A stretch of 64,000 bases of DNA from Zanthoxylum bungeanum (taxonomy: Eukaryota > Streptophyta > Magnoliopsida > Sapindales > Rutaceae). Below are positions 10,140-22,557 of this stretch, in pieces. The notes below the pieces were generated by a model, which saw nothing but the letters and a program-made list of their open reading frames with translations, did no database searches and had not been told where the DNA came from. The number at the start of each line of letters is the position of its first letter. Positions within the stretch are counted from its first letter, which is position 1. The translations under genes and the position numbers were made by a program. The stretch is from the NCBI GenBank assembly GCA_019454045.1, contig SKCR01021385.1, forward strand, positions 1-64,000, in the 5' to 3' direction.

Positions 10140-11337
10140 ATGTCTTCGACGGATTCACCTTTTTGGAAATAGGCTATCAACACTGAGATTTATTCCATCA
10201 TATAAAATCATACTTGGGAGTTGGTTGATCTTCCTCCAGGTTGTAAGCCAATGGGCTACAAATGGATATTCAAACGGAAGATGAAACCAAATGGATCAAT
10301 AGATAAGTACAAGGCAAGACTTGTCATAAAATATTATAGACAAAAAAGACCTTGATTACTTTGATACATATTCATCATTGACTCTTATCACGTCAATAAG
10401 AATGCTCATAGCCATAGCAGCTATATTTGGTCTTGAAATACATCAAATGAATGTAAAGACGTCACTCTTAAATGGTGAACTAGATGAAGAGATTTACTTG
10501 GAACAACCAGAAGGTTTCAATGTTCCTGGACAAGAACAGAAAGTGTGCAAACTTGTAAAATCCTTATACGGATTAAAACAAACACCTAAACAATGGCATG
10601 AAAAATTTGACAAAGAGATGTTGTTAAATAGATTCAAAATCAATGAGTGTGATCAAATCAACTCAAAAAGGACATGTCATTGTGTGTCTCTACGTAGACG
10701 ATATGCTAATAATTGGTAGTAATCATGAGATGATTCAGTCTACCAAGAATTATTGACCAACAAATTTGATATGAAAGATTTAGGAGTAGCTGATATAATC
10801 TTAGGAATTAAGATTTCCAGAACATCAGAGTGATATATATTATCTCAGACTCACTATGTTGAGAAGATACTTGAGAAATATAATAAAAGGGATCTAAATA
10901 TGGCTAGAACTCATGTAGACCTAACTCTTCATTTATCAAATAATACTGGCTCAAGCGTATCGCAATTAGAGTATTCGAGAATCATTGGAATTCTGATGTA
11001 TCTCACAAATTGCACACGACCTGATATCGCTCAAGCTGTAAATATGCTTAGCAGATATACGAGCAATTCATGACATAACCACTGGAAAGCCATAGTAAAA
11101 GTTTTGAGGTATCTGAGAGAAACTTCAAAATATGGTATGCATTATACGAGATATTTTGATGTTATAGAGGGATACAACGATGCTAATTGGATATCTGATA
11201 CATTGGATTCCAAATCTACGAGTAGATTTTTTTCACACTTGGTGGTGCAGCCGTGCCATGGAAATATTCGAGGCAAACATGTATTACCCGGTCTACTATG
11301 GAATCAGAATTCATAGCATTAGACAAAACAACGAAAG
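10140..11337 (+). pseudogene. Ty1-copia reverse transcriptase and first part of RNase H
   Basis: Recognisable RT blocks are GYKWIFKRKMKPNG, EIHQMNVKTSLLNGELDEEI, LEQPEGFNVPGQEQKVCKL and SLYGLKQTPKQWHEKF. The frame then shifts. In the shifted frame LYVDDMLIIG keeps the YVDD catalytic pair, followed by FDMKDLG and CTRPDIAQAV. RNase H begins with [13 protein letters not shown] and is cut at 11337, after the codons for LDKTTK, by a solo LTR. Its second half resumes at 13864. Several stops make it non-functional. Confidence 0.85.
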
Positions 11338-13863
11338 TGTTGGGGTTTTGGCGCGGGCGTAACGGAAGCTCGTGGTTCGGGTGAAATCGTAATTTTAAAA
11401 CTTTTTAAATTACCGAATAAATTATTCAATATTCAATATGAATAATTAATTCATATTTCACCTAAACATATTTATTCAATATCAAATAACGACATAAATA
11501 GTTAAGAAACATTGCGAAACTTTTACGAAAATGTTTTTCTGCAAAATGGCATAAAACGTATTTTTGACCGAATTGACTACCCAATGCACATAGGGGATGC
11601 CCAGGTCAGCCCCAACAATACTAGGGCAGTTCATGGGCTGCCCAAACAGTGACCAATTTACTGTTTGGGCAGCTGTCACCTGGTTGGCTCAAAATTCACC
11701 CGGTAACGCCGGTTTTCACCGTTTTCGCATATTTCAACTCCGAAACAGTTTCCGATAATTGTTCCAACACCCAAAACACATCCAATACATTTATATGACA
11801 TAATTTTCATCACCATAAAAATAGTTTTTCCAGATCTGATCCAGAAAGCAAAAATATCAATTTTTCATGCTTTGATACAATTTTCTTAACATTAATCAAA
11901 TTAACCACAACACCAATCCAAGCCACCACCAATGAAGCACCCAAGAAAAATTATAGGCATTACAAGAGTGGTCATAACACTCTAGAATGACAACATTTCA
12001 TCAAATGATCTAATCGAACTAATATTACAATAATATCATTCAATTCAACTTCACACATGCAATAAGTCTCCAAATCCTCTAAATCAAAAAGCCCTAATTT
12101 CTAAGAAGCAAAGAACCTTAGAACTATTCTAGTAACTCAAGAACAAGAAACTAATTTTCTAAACTTAAGAATATTAAAGATTACATCTTAATCTTCAACT
12201 TTCCTTAAGTTTTTTCTTGATTTTCTTCACTTTCTTCTTGGTTTCTTTAAACAAATTTGAGAGCTTTTTTGTTCAAGGAGGTTTTTGGCCATGGAGGTTC
12301 TTAAATGAGAAAACAAAATTTTCTCACTTTAAATACTAGGGTAGGGACGAAATTTGAGGGTAATTTGGCCAATTTAATTAATTTAATCAAATTAAATTAT
12401 AAAAGCTTTTAAGTTGATAAAATCAATTTGTATTCTTCAACTTTAAAAGCTTTACCATATGTAACCAATAATAATTAGCCATATAATATAACATTTACGA
12501 AATGTAGATATCATTTAATTATTTAAATATTTAACATTTAAATATCTAAATAATTAATTAATATAATATTATTATATCTGTATTTTTATTTACATTAAAT
12601 AACAAATACATATATTAATAGCATGTGTCAAAGTCTCATTTGACAATTAATTAATATGTATCAAATCAAATTTTGTATCAAATACAAATATACATTAATT
12701 ATTAATTGACCAAAATCCCCTAATACATGTATTTTCGTTTAACCATTTAAACGATTCGAATTAACTCATTTAATTCGATGAAGTATTATGAATAATCTGT
12801 ATTATTCATAACGCGTTGCCCAAGTGCTCAACGAGTACACTTCATATTGTGAGACTCTCTAAGTTTAGGTTTATCTATCAAAAAATCCAATTTCGTGTCT
12901 ATAATTCACCCACTCATGAATTATGACAACCACGAATAATCTCTCTAAACTATGCAAGTCGAGGTCATTGCATAAGTATAATCCATCTGTCACATGCTAT
13001 CCCTATTATACCTAGGATATAGATAAAAACGTCAAATCCTTATGGAATAATATAGTCGACTTTCAAATTTACGATCTCTAAATAATACTCGGAAATCGCT
13101 TCCGTAGTTATATCACGGTCATGGATTTACTAGATCGCAAACACATGTAGGATACCTATGCCCTGTACATAGGACTGATGGATTCTATCTTGATACGCAC
13201 TGGATATCATGAGCATCATTCCACACCCAATGAACAAGCGGAGGTATGAACTAAATAGATCGGTGACATGACTGCCATCAAAGTGTAGAGGATAACTCAT
13301 GTATCCAATGTGATATCTCAAGTCGAAAGACCACTATGCTTGCTCAACTCGAGATGATTCCTATTGACGTTGGTGTACCATCTATTAGGAAATATTTAGT
13401 GATTCGTTCAGTGTTTATCAAATAAACACCTACATGTCTATATGAGTCTTCTGAGACTCATGGTTCATTGGGATAAACCATCGGATCAAGTCACGATATA
13501 CGACATGTACTGGTCTCAGCGGATTTTACTAACTGACCCGTGTTAGTAAATCTTGACCAGAAACTTTATTTAAGGATATACAACTTATAGTGACACTTCA
13601 CAATGTCAATTACAAAATACGTTGTAACTGCGCGCTACATTATAAATCCTAGGATCTTTGTCTAATATACACGTATCACTAAATCAAATTTAGTTTCAAT
13701 CTAATCAAAATTAGATATCTAATCGTAATTAGGTCGAATATGTATATAAAAAACAAGATGTGCTACCATTAAATAAGTAATATTATGGAAAAATGAATTG
13801 TTCGTATTCATGAATCAGACATAAATACGATCCGAATTGGCACTCCGAGCACCAACTCTAACA
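11338..13863 (-). mobile_element. Solo LTR of the Copia-B family inside the RNase H gene
   Basis: The minus strand reads TGTTAGAGTTGGTGCTC at 13863 down to ACCCCAACA at 11338. It is therefore a complete LTR of the family whose plus-strand copy is 40565-43340. Both share a start, a CACACCCAAT-type block (near 13223, forward) and a terminal ACCCGAACC...CCCCAACA region. The flanks join into one continuous RNase H coding sequence. The expected TSD is imperfect (GAAAG left, AGAAG right), so the insertion is probably old. No primer site or interior follows, so this is a solo LTR. Confidence 0.85.
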
Positions 13864-14168
13864 AGAAGAAGCGGAATGGCTGAAATTTCCTAGAGGATAT
13901 TCCAAATTGGCTCAAACTAGTGCCATCGATAAGCATACATTATGATAGTCAATCGGCTATTCGAAGAGCCCAAAATATAATGTATACTGGTAAGTCTCGA
14001 CACATACATTGCATACATAATACCATACGACAACTGCTCTCAAGTGGCATAATTTCGATAGATTATGTCAAATCGAAGGAAAATCCAGCGGATCCTCTTA
14101 CTAAAAATTTACCTAGAGAGCAAGTTGAGAAGTCATCGAGGGGGATGAGCTTGAAGTCTGTAAATTAA
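13864..14168 (+). pseudogene. Ty1-copia RNase H, C-terminal half
   Basis: This continues the RNase H of the copia element after the solo LTR: EAEWLKFLEDIPNW, SISIHYDSQSAIRRAQN, YTGKSRHIHCIHN and the conserved KSKENPADPLTKNL. The stop is at 14166-14168. SQSAIRRA and RHIH..HN match the usual copia 'D(C/S)xSAI...K(S/T)RHI' pattern. Joining across the insertion gives the order expected for a single domain. Confidence 0.85.
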
Positions 14169-14307
14169 GAACTGTCACTATGGAAACCCAACCTAACTGA
14201 AGGACAACTGAAACTTTGTGCAATTCAAAATAAGCACTGTAGAGTTTTATACTCTTTTCCATTCCTGTAATGACGCAGGGTGCTGTCTGTCAATGTTAGG
14301 ATAATCT

Positions 14308-14711
14308 AAGGCTTTCAATGATCACTATATTATGAGAAGAGTCCTAATGGGGGTAACAACATATTACCTCTTTATAGTAGATCACATATTTCAAGTAAGA
14401 AGTGATGCTGCTTCCATGAGAGTTTTCAAAGGCTAAATTCCCTAAAGTACTTGATGAATCCAGGACCAAGTTCATGGCCGAAATGAACACAACCGTAGAA
14501 CGGGAAGCTAAGGCTTTCAATGATCACTATATTATGAGAAGAGTCATAATGGGGGTAACGTCAGATTACCTCTTTATAATAGATCACCTATTTCAAGTAA
14601 GAAGTGAGGCCGCTTCCATGAGAGTTTTCAAAGGCTAAATTCCCTAAAGTACTTGATGAATCCAGGACCAAGTTCATGGCCGAAATGAACACAACCGTAG
14701 AACGGGAAATG
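14308..14711 (+). repeat. Two tandem copies of a 202-bp unit
   Basis: The unit starts AAGGCTTTCAATGATCAC at 14308 and again at 14510, and each copy ends near CGTAGAACGGGAA. Only a few differences separate the copies, so the duplication is more recent than most decay in the element. It lies between the pol end and the 3' LTR of the first copia element. Confidence 0.9.
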
Positions 14712-14889
14712 GTCGAAGTAAAGCTGTGTATTGGCAATTGTCTTGGTTTACACCAACGACAGAACAATTCAAGACTATGAGTCACTGATTTGCCAAGTAA
14801 ATCCGATTGTCATTCTCTAGGAAAGGTTCAAGGCGAAAGCTACACGTTTCGATGCAGTTTTATTTCACGGAAACTCTCTTAAGTGTCTG

Positions 14890-15457
14890 CATTAATATTA
14901 GAGAATTATTTAGGAGAGACATGTCCCTTTAAGAAGTGGCTTATGGGAAAGACACAAGGATGTAGGGACATGTCCTCTAAATTAGAAAATGTGCATCTCT
15001 AGACTTTCTTAGGCATTATGAAATTAGTTTAACCTTTAGGAGGGTTACACCCTAAGCCAAATGGTGCCCCAATGACACATTTCAATGCCTATATGTAGGA
15101 GCATTGGTTTCATTCTAAAGGCATCCAAAAATATTCTTATTTCATACATTGTCTAGAGAGTTAAGAGAGAGTTTCCTCCATTTTTTCTTATTCAAGTTCT
15201 TGTGAAAGGAGTTCCCCTTAAACAAGAAGTATCCAAGTAATCTTGGGAGAACGTTAGCCACAAGACAGCCATAGAGCATCGAGGTGGGGCTAATAAGTTC
15301 TCAAGGACAGAGGCAACTCGACTTGGTTTATGAATTAGCATATTCTACAACACATTTTTTCAGGTTTTTCTAAGTTTCCATTGATTGTATATTTATTTTT
15401 ATTAGTTTGCTTGAATTATACATGTTAAAAGATGAATTACAACACATCCGTCAAACA
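14890..15457 (+). mobile_element. 3' LTR of the first Ty1-copia element (approximate start)
   Basis: Counterpart of 6946-7515 with the same landmarks and the same CGTCAAACA end. The two copies differ by many single-base changes and short indels, so the insertion is not recent. The polypurine tract is not clear; CTAGGAAAGG at about 14818 is a weak candidate. The element spans about 6946-15457, with 2.5 kb of that being the nested solo LTR. Confidence 0.7.
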
Positions 15458-16080
15458 AGATTTTGGTGTAAAATTTGTATCAAATTTTACATCAAATTAT
15501 CCACTTATTTTCAACTCGCTATTTTAAATTTTACTTTAAAAAATATTCCTATGAATATTTCATTTTAAATATTTCTCAACAATTAGCATTTCACCCCATA
15601 ACTAACATAATATTTACTTTAAAACATTTTACAATTTCGCATTATTTTTATAGATGAATTAATAAATTAAATGTATAAAAAATAATTATATTAATTAATA
15701 AAATTTTACTCTAATTTTGATTAACTATTTATTATAAGTTTCATTATTTTTTTTATTAATTATTTATAATAAAAATAAAATAAAACAGATTATTAAATAA
15801 CATGTGAGAAACAAATAGTAAAAATTTATTTTATTGGATCAAAATACAATTATATAGGGATATAAATGATAAAACTTAAAACTATTATAGGTTAAAACTA
15901 ATTTAAGATTTTTTTTAAAAAATAAAATAATATAGCGACCAGTAGCACGCCAAATTTAATGCGCTACTATTCATTGCGCCATTTGTGCACAAGCTTTTGG
16001 CCCCTAATAGCGCTCGATTTAGTGCACCATTGGGGTTGCTCTTAGAAGGAGTGGAGTCAAACTTAAGTGGGAAGATACAA
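15458..16080. other. AT-rich flank without recognisable genes
   Basis: Very AT-rich DNA. The end of the stretch (15940-16040) is less AT-rich and contains GCGCCATT and CCATTGGGGTTGCTCTTA. The latter resembles ends of small plant DNA elements, but I found no partner end and no TSD. Confidence 0.4.
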
Positions 16081-16170
16081 CTAAAAAGTTTAATTAGTTG
16101 TATTAAATCTATAAAAAGTTTAATTAGTTGTATTAAATCTATAAAAAGTTTAATTAGTTGTATTAAATCT
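16081..16170 (+). repeat. Three perfect 30-bp tandem repeats
   Basis: The units are 16081-16110, 16111-16140 and 16141-16170. They are identical except for the first two bases of the first copy. The core is AAAAAGTTTAATTAGTTG. The near identity indicates recent expansion or active maintenance. Confidence 0.95.
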
Positions 16171-16289
16171 ATACTTATACTATTAATCCTGATGTAAAAG
16201 GAGAGCTCTTCTTATTTCTAGGATGAATATTGCTCTCTGATTGATTCTTGAATAAATATTGCTCCCTCTTTGATTCATGGATTTTAATC

Positions 16290-17688
16290 AATATTCACTT
16301 GGCTGTTGAACTGCTAATAAACCATTTTTAGCGTAAATCATTGAATACATTAAGTGCTTGTAATTAAATTTGGTTGTCATGTTATCCTTAATCCCAAGAA
16401 ATCTGTTAGGGACAATGAGCCAATTACAAATGGGCCTGTTGTGGACCTGGAAAGAATACAAGAAGTTCCAGAAGTATTTGCGAGAAGGAGAAAAAAAGGG
16501 AGTGAGGAAAGAGAAAGACAATCATTAATTTGTTGGAGAGCCGGTGACGTGTCATGATAGTGAGGGGGGATAGTGATGAGTGTAAGGGAGAGAGAAGAAG
16601 ATATAGATAAGAATCAGTTAGGTAACAGATGCATCTTTTTGGAATGTTTTTTGTTGGGAAATCCTCTAGGGAAATGAAGTGAATACTGCGATGGGTTTTT
16701 TGGGGGGGGGGGGGGGTTTATGATGATTGGTGCCTATAATACATTAAGAATGAAACTGATATATGAGATTTTCTACCGCCTTAAGGTTATCCTTTAACCT
16801 ATTGAATTCCACATTCATCATCTGTAAACCCATGGTAAGTTGCTCCACATTCCGACTCATTTCCCTCATGTCAATTTCAGTCTTTCCCACGTTCCTTTCC
16901 AAGGCCTCTACCCTAGATTCTGACCGAGTGGTAGATATTTTTTTTGTGTCATTCTCTTTAGGAGATCCGGCAGGTTGAATTTGATAAGAACTTGAAGCTA
17001 TTGGATAAAAAAAAACAGGAACAAGTATGCTAAAGATCAAGAAAAACAGATCAATTATCAGCACAAAAGATAATAAGAAAAGAAAATGTCATATATCAAT
17101 TTCATTCTTAATGTATTACAGACACCAATCACCAAAAACACCCAAAAACCCATGACAATATTCACCTCCTTTCCCGAGAGGATTTCCCAACCAAAAATAT
17201 TCCAAAAAGATGCATATGCTACATAATTAATTCCTATTTATATCTTCTCCCATCTTTCATACACTCATCATTATCCCCCTCACTATCATGACACGTCACC
17301 GGCTCTCCAACAAACTAATGATTGTCTTTCTCTTTCCCTATTCCCTTTTTTCTCCTTCTCGCAAATATTTACTGGAACCGAAATTTATGCATCTGGGCTG
17401 GAACTTCTTGTATTCTTTCCAGATCCACAGCATGCCCATTTATAGTTGGCTCTTGTCCTTGACAAAATCTAAGCTTTTACTGTAAATTTTGGCCCTCATA
17501 TTAAGTTTGGCATTCAACGTCAGCTCTAATTATTCAAGTCCCCTTCCGTTAGGATTGCCATCAACACTTCCACGACGAGCAGGAAATTAATGAATTTAAT
17601 TACAAGAACTTAATGTATTCAATGATTTATCATAAAAAAAAAAAAAAAAAGGTTCATTAGCAGTTCAACAACCAAGTGAATATTGAGA
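16290..17688. repeat. Large inverted repeat (arms about 485 and 610 bp, loop about 306 bp)
   Basis: The right arm (about 17081-17688) read on the minus strand repeats the left arm (about 16290-16774). It includes CAATATTCACTTGG, GAGCCGGTGACGTGTCATG, GATGCATCTTTTTGGAAT and TAATACATTAAGAATGAAA. The right arm has about 130 extra bases near its outer third. Each arm has TATA-like sites (for example ATATAAATAGG, minus strand near 17235) and looks like an LTR or promoter region. The loop holds a gag fragment read from the right arm. Transcription across the locus would give a long imperfect hairpin RNA. It may have formed by two opposite insertions of one element or by rearrangement. Confidence 0.8.
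16744..17064 (-). pseudogene. N-terminal fragment of a retrotransposon Gag-like protein
   Basis: The open frame of 106 codons contains SSYQIQPAGSPKENDTKK, then a heptad-like stretch SRVEALERNVGKTEIDM, REMSRNVEQLTMGLQM and FNRLKDNLKAVENL. Such a coiled-coil N-terminus is typical of plant Ty3-gypsy Gag. The first 25 residues are hydrophobic and probably come from an intron or leader, since ...ATAG precedes CTTCAAG. The sequence ends at the loop edge, so the rest of Gag is missing. Confidence 0.45.
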
Positions 17689-18000
17689 GAGCGTCATTCA
17701 TCCATAATTCTCTCATGAAATAAGAAAAAATAGCGATGTTTAGGTACTTAGAATTTTCATTGAATTGATTTTTATAGACAATAAATAAGGTGGCGAGGGA
17801 GATGAAAACGAACGCACCCAAAAAGAGCCTCTTCACTGCTGTTATTCGAGCTTCAATGCACGGCTGTTATAAATCTAAATCATCTTTAAATAACTCAAAG
17901 AAAAATGAGAGTTAGTGAATTCACATAATAATCAAATAGAATCGAATCGAATCGAATCGTGCTAGTTCTAAACTAGTTAATGCTAATATTTTAATATTTT
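17689..18000. other. Short unassigned stretch
   Basis: It contains AAGGTGGCGAGGGAGATG and a GAATC-type short repeat near 17940 (four units). No gene, terminal repeat or TSD could be supported. Confidence 0.4.
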
Positions 18001-18173
18001 TTTGAAATTGTTGGAAATCTCACTACCAAACCATATCTTTCGGGCTTAACCGGAGCAAGTAAACTCTCTAGCTGTCTCATACTCTTTCAAGAAACGCACT
18101 TCTTGAATTCGAACTCAAGACATCAAGGTGAGATCATACACCTTACACCACCAAACCACACCTATTGGGGACG
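18001..18173 (-). mobile_element. SINE copy 1
   Basis: Minus strand. The element starts near GTCCCCAATAGGTGTGG and carries GAGTTCGAATTC, a fair RNA polymerase III B-box. It ends AGTGAGATTTCCAACAATTTC before an A-rich tail. Its flanks repeat TTTTAATA(C/T)TTTTTT imperfectly, compatible with a TSD. It shares its order of blocks with the copies at 23799-23978 and 54637-54807. Confidence 0.6.
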
Positions 18174-18849
18174 TTTTAATACTTTTTTTTAAAGCTTAAT
18201 CTTACATCTGGGTAACAATCTAAACATCGGATCTGGTAAGAAATTGATTTTATAAAGAAATAATTAAATTATATTTTTTGTGTAATGATCTAATTAATTA
18301 ATTATTACAAACACATGCAACACTCGATTAGGAATTTTACTTACCCCCCTGACAAGCTCCCCCTGCTGCCCCGCCAAATTTACGAAAATGCCCACCCTTT
18401 AAATAAAAAAATCCCTCAAATTCCCTCATCTCAAAGAGGTGGTATATCATGTGCCGGGTGTATATGCCTTCTCTCTCACAGCAGGCGGGCCCCACACATA
18501 ATTTTCGCATCTCAAATAATATATATATATACTTATTTTATTTTATTAATTAAATATTTTTTTCATAATTTTTTTATTTTTATTTTTGTTAAATTTAAAT
18601 TTTTTTGCTTTATATATATATATAATATTTTTTATTTGTTTAATAAATATTACAAATTTCGTATTTATTCATTTAATTTTTTTGATTATTTTTTAATTAA
18701 ATTAATACTACTTATGTAAAAAAAAAGATAATTTTTAAATTAAAAAATTAATTTATGAAATAAATTTATTGATGGTCTATTTGTTTAATAAATTTAATAT
18801 ATTTTTTATACATATTTTTTATTTATTTTGAAAGTAAAGAAATTTATTT

Positions 18850-19195
18850 TATTAAAAGTTGTGTTGATTCTGATTCTGGTTTTATTTTTACTTTATTAAA
18901 AGTTGTTTGTCTTATTTACTTTCGTAAATCAGTATCCATATCTACTTTTACTTTATTAAAAAAATTACTTTATTAAAAGTAGTGTTGATTCTAATTCTGA
19001 TTTTATATTTTCTTTATTAAAAGTTGTTTGTCTTATGTACTTTCGTAAATCAGTATCCATATCTACTTTTACGTTATTAAAAGTAGTGTTGATTCTGATT
19101 CTGATTTTATATTTTCTTTATTAAAAGTTGTTTGTCTTATTTAATTTCGTAAATCAGTATCCATATCTACTTTTACTTTATTAGAAGTTATTTGT
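18850..19195 (+). repeat. Three diverged tandem units of about 105-120 bp upstream of the transposase
   Basis: GTTGATTCTGATTCTG-type starts recur near 18863, 18983 and 19088. Each is followed by TTATTAAAAGTTGTTTGTC and GTAAATCAGTATCCATATC. The array is in the subterminal region of the MULE and ends about 150 bp before the transposase start codon, so it may be part of its promoter region. Confidence 0.8.
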
Positions 19196-19341
19196 TTTAT
19201 TTGTGTTTACTTCTTATATAAAGAGGTAGTTTGCAAGTTTGAAGTTAAGATCATTTGAGTCTCCCTCATCTCATTTTCTCTTTCCCCTTCAACATATCAT
19301 TCTCTCTTCTTATAATAGAGTTATCATCTTAGTAAAACATT

Positions 19342-22089
19342 ATGAATAACTATAACTTGGGCTCATTTTCGGATAGTTGGTCATGTGAGAATGATGTTCT
19401 AAGTGGGGAAAGCATCTCCAACAATAGTCGCGATTATACAACTGAATTTACTACAGCCCAGGTTAGTTATTATCGTTGTATTATGTATATTCGCTATTTA
19501 ATTTTAAAGTAGAGAAATTATGCATATTTTTTATTTATACGTCTTCGTTATATTTTTTTATATAGATCTTTGAAAGTAGAGAAAATATGATAAATTGGGC
19601 GAAAAGAGTTGGTCTAGAAAATAATATTGTGATAGTGATTAAAAATTTTGCTAATTTAAAAGGCGGCAAGCTGCCAAAGTGCCATCTTATGTGTGAAAGA
19701 GGAGGAAAGTACAAACCGTCATGGTATCTTGTTGAAGGTTAATCCATAGTAAGGAATAGTGGGACAAGAAAATGTAAATGCCCATTTGACCTGCGAGGTA
19801 AACCAATACCTCCAGACGGTATTATGTGGGGATTAAAGGTTACATGTGGTTTCCATAACCATTAAGTAACAGAATATCTTGATGGTCATGAGTATCCGTC
19901 TAGACTAAAATCATTAGAGAAACAATTTGTGCTCGACATGGCCAACAGCACCGTACCCCGTGAAATTCTTAGTATTTTAAAAGAAAGAGACCCGTCAAAT
20001 ACTACGAGAATCGGAAGCATTTACAATGCTATTTCCATAAACAAAGAAGCTAAACGAGCGATCTAACTTATATTCAATATGTTTTGGATCAATTAATTAC
20101 GAAAAAATACCTTCATGATTACCTTACAAATCCAGACACCAATGAAATTACAGATATTCTTTGGGTTCATCCTAAAAGCCTAGAGCTATCTTTTAACTTT
20201 CCATATGTATTGATCATTGATGCCACATACAAGACCAACGAGTATCAGATACCACTATTGGAGGTTGTTGGTATCACATCCACAATGCAAACTTACTCGC
20301 TTATGTTCGCATATCTTAGTAATGAGACGACAGAGCAACTAACATGTGCATTATCAATATTGAAGAAATGGATGGTTGAAAAAGGGACCTCGTTGCCATC
20401 AGTATTTGTTTCAGATCATGATTTGAGACTTATTAAAGCCATTGAAACATTTTTTTCATGGCTCGTCACATTCTTTGTATTTGACACATAAATCAGTGTG
20501 TAATGAAGAAATGCAGTCCTATGCTTGATATGCAATGGAAACACTCTTATTCATCATGACAGTCCCTTATTAATTCATCAAAACATTGGTCTTACCAGTA
20601 GAAATGGGAGGTGATGCGTGAGGAGTTCAAACAATACAATGGTGCTCTAAATTACCTCTGGAAGACATTGTTACACCCTTACAGAGACCGATTTATTTCA
20701 GCATGGATCGATACATGTATGCACCTAGGGAGCAATTCAAGTCAAAGGTATAATTACTTTATTGCCTTACTAATTTAATTTTGGTCATTATTGTGCTGTT
20801 AATGAAAAAAATACAATATTTTTTTTAATTACAGGGCTGAGTCTGCACATTCAAGATTGAAGTTATATTTAGGAAATATCATGTCATCCCTACAAATATC
20901 TTTTGAAAAAATACACAAAATATTGAGAATTCAGTTTGGGGAAATTCAGAAGTCATTCGAGAAATCTTTGAACATTCCACGCCATACACATTTGCGTGAG
21001 GAGATTTTTAATCAAATAAGGTGTCAGATTTCATTAGAAGCGATTTAGTACATTTATGATCAGTTGAAATGTGTTGAGGAAGCATCTCACCAACTATTCG
21101 GCATGTGCAACTGTTCATTCAAAATAATATACGTATTGCCATGTGTTCATGATATTACATATTACCTTCATCTTTTCATTCCAATTCTGATACAAAGTGT
21201 TGCCGCACATTGAAGGAGGTTATCTATGCACGTACACGAGTTCAATTACGATGCAACACGACCTAACATGATATCAAATATTGTTGAAATATTATATGGG
21301 ATGGATCCATGTATGCGTGAGCATATGATAGAAAAGTTTCTCTATATGGCAGATCCATCTCAAAGCACAATTTGAGTCCCTCCGTACAACACTGAACATA
21401 GAGGTCGACCTACAGGCAGAGATGAGCAAAGAAGATGTCGCATACCTTCTTTTAGATATGCATCCACTTTAGGATCAAGAGTCACTCAACCAACTGTAAC
21501 GACTCTAGGGAAAGGGGGTCGTGGGAGGCGATCAACCATTGATCAGTCTCAAGTTCCAACGATCTGTGATACTTATATTAAGAAATAACTTGTGACATAT
21601 CAACATTATATTTCCCACACTATTGATGTTCAAGTTGATGGCCATTGTGGATTTAGAGCAATAGCTGCACTAATCGGGTATGGCGAAGAAGTTTGGGGTT
21701 AGGTACGATGCGATCTTATTGAAGAGATTCAACAAAATAAGGATTTATATGATCGACTTTATCCATCAAACGGATGGGCAGACAATCTATTACATTTATT
21801 GCATTTCTTCCAGTCGACGGCACGAGAGGTACATTGGATGGACTCAATGAGTTTAGGAATTGTCATCACATCGAGGTACAATCTTGTACTGCATACATTT
21901 ACTGAGAATGTTTGGAGTTATTTTACTCACTTGCCATTAAGGTCCCCTGCAGTTCCAGAGCATGAGCGTCAAGAAATAGCTATTACTCATATTGGCAGAC
22001 ACTTTGTGCAAGTTTTCTTACACCCTCATTACCATGTACCATCCATCCTAATGTGGTGGTGTGAACATTCATCGTACGAAGCTAAATAA
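19342..22089 (+). pseudogene. MULE transposase (FAR1-like) with C-terminal OTU-like protease domain, disrupted
   Basis: The predicted gene starts ATG at 19342. Exon 1 (40 codons) ends CAG at 19461 before GTTAGT. Exon 2 starts 19566 after TATAG and runs to 20747. Intron 20748-20834 restores ...SNSSQR|AESAHSRLK. In order: a Cys/His-rich DNA-binding segment (KCKCPF...CGFHNH), the MULE transposase core VLIIDATYKTNEYQIPLLE with FVSDHDLRLIKAIE, a SWIM-like CNC...CVH motif near 21105-21160, a basic linker, and an OTU-like cysteine protease domain. In the last, DVQVDGHCGFRAIAALIG holds the D-G-x-C box and HYHVPSILMWWCEH supplies a late His. About nine in-frame stops or shifts break it, among them TAA after VEG, TAA after HNH, a shift near 20063, a shift near 20455, TAG after SLEAI and TAG in the OTU domain. 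OTU enzymes remove ubiquitin; why transposons carry one is unknown to me. Confidence 0.8.
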
Positions 22090-22529
22090 TGAGCCACTCA
22101 TTATAGGATTCATAATCAATTATGGTATGAAGTATTGGGTATATCACCAAGTGCGCTAGGACAATACTTTGGAGGCAACGTAGATTATAATTTGTGTTTT
22201 TGTATTTTTAAGTGTAACTTTTTATGTTGTTATTTGTAATCTTTTTTAAATATATATTTTTCTAATATACATGAGAATATTTTTATAATACATAAGTAGT
22301 GTTAAGTAAATTAAAAAAGAATCACAAAAATTAAATGAATAAATGAACACAAAATAATTAATAATAAATATGAAATTTGTAATATTTATTAAACAAATAA
22401 AAAAAGATTAGATATATAAAGAGCAAAAAAAATATAAATTTTAAAAAATAAAAAATTAATTAAAAAAATAAGTATATAAGTAGTGTTAAATTAATTTATA
22501 TATATATATAAAAGTAGTGTTAAATAAGT

Positions 22530-22557
22530 GTATATATATATATATATATATATATAT
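22530..22557. repeat. (TA)14 microsatellite
   Basis: Uninterrupted TA dinucleotides inside the right subterminal region of the MULE. Length may vary between individuals. Confidence 0.95.

Noticed and set aside
16702..16716. Run of 15 G residues as a telomere-like or G-quadruplex signal
   Set aside because: A single homopolymer; the matching arm of the inverted repeat has no such run, so it is slippage or a sequencing error.
18315..18719. 134-codon frame rich in Phe, Ile and Tyr
   Set aside because: It spans the MULE end and AT-rich subterminal DNA; composition alone explains it.
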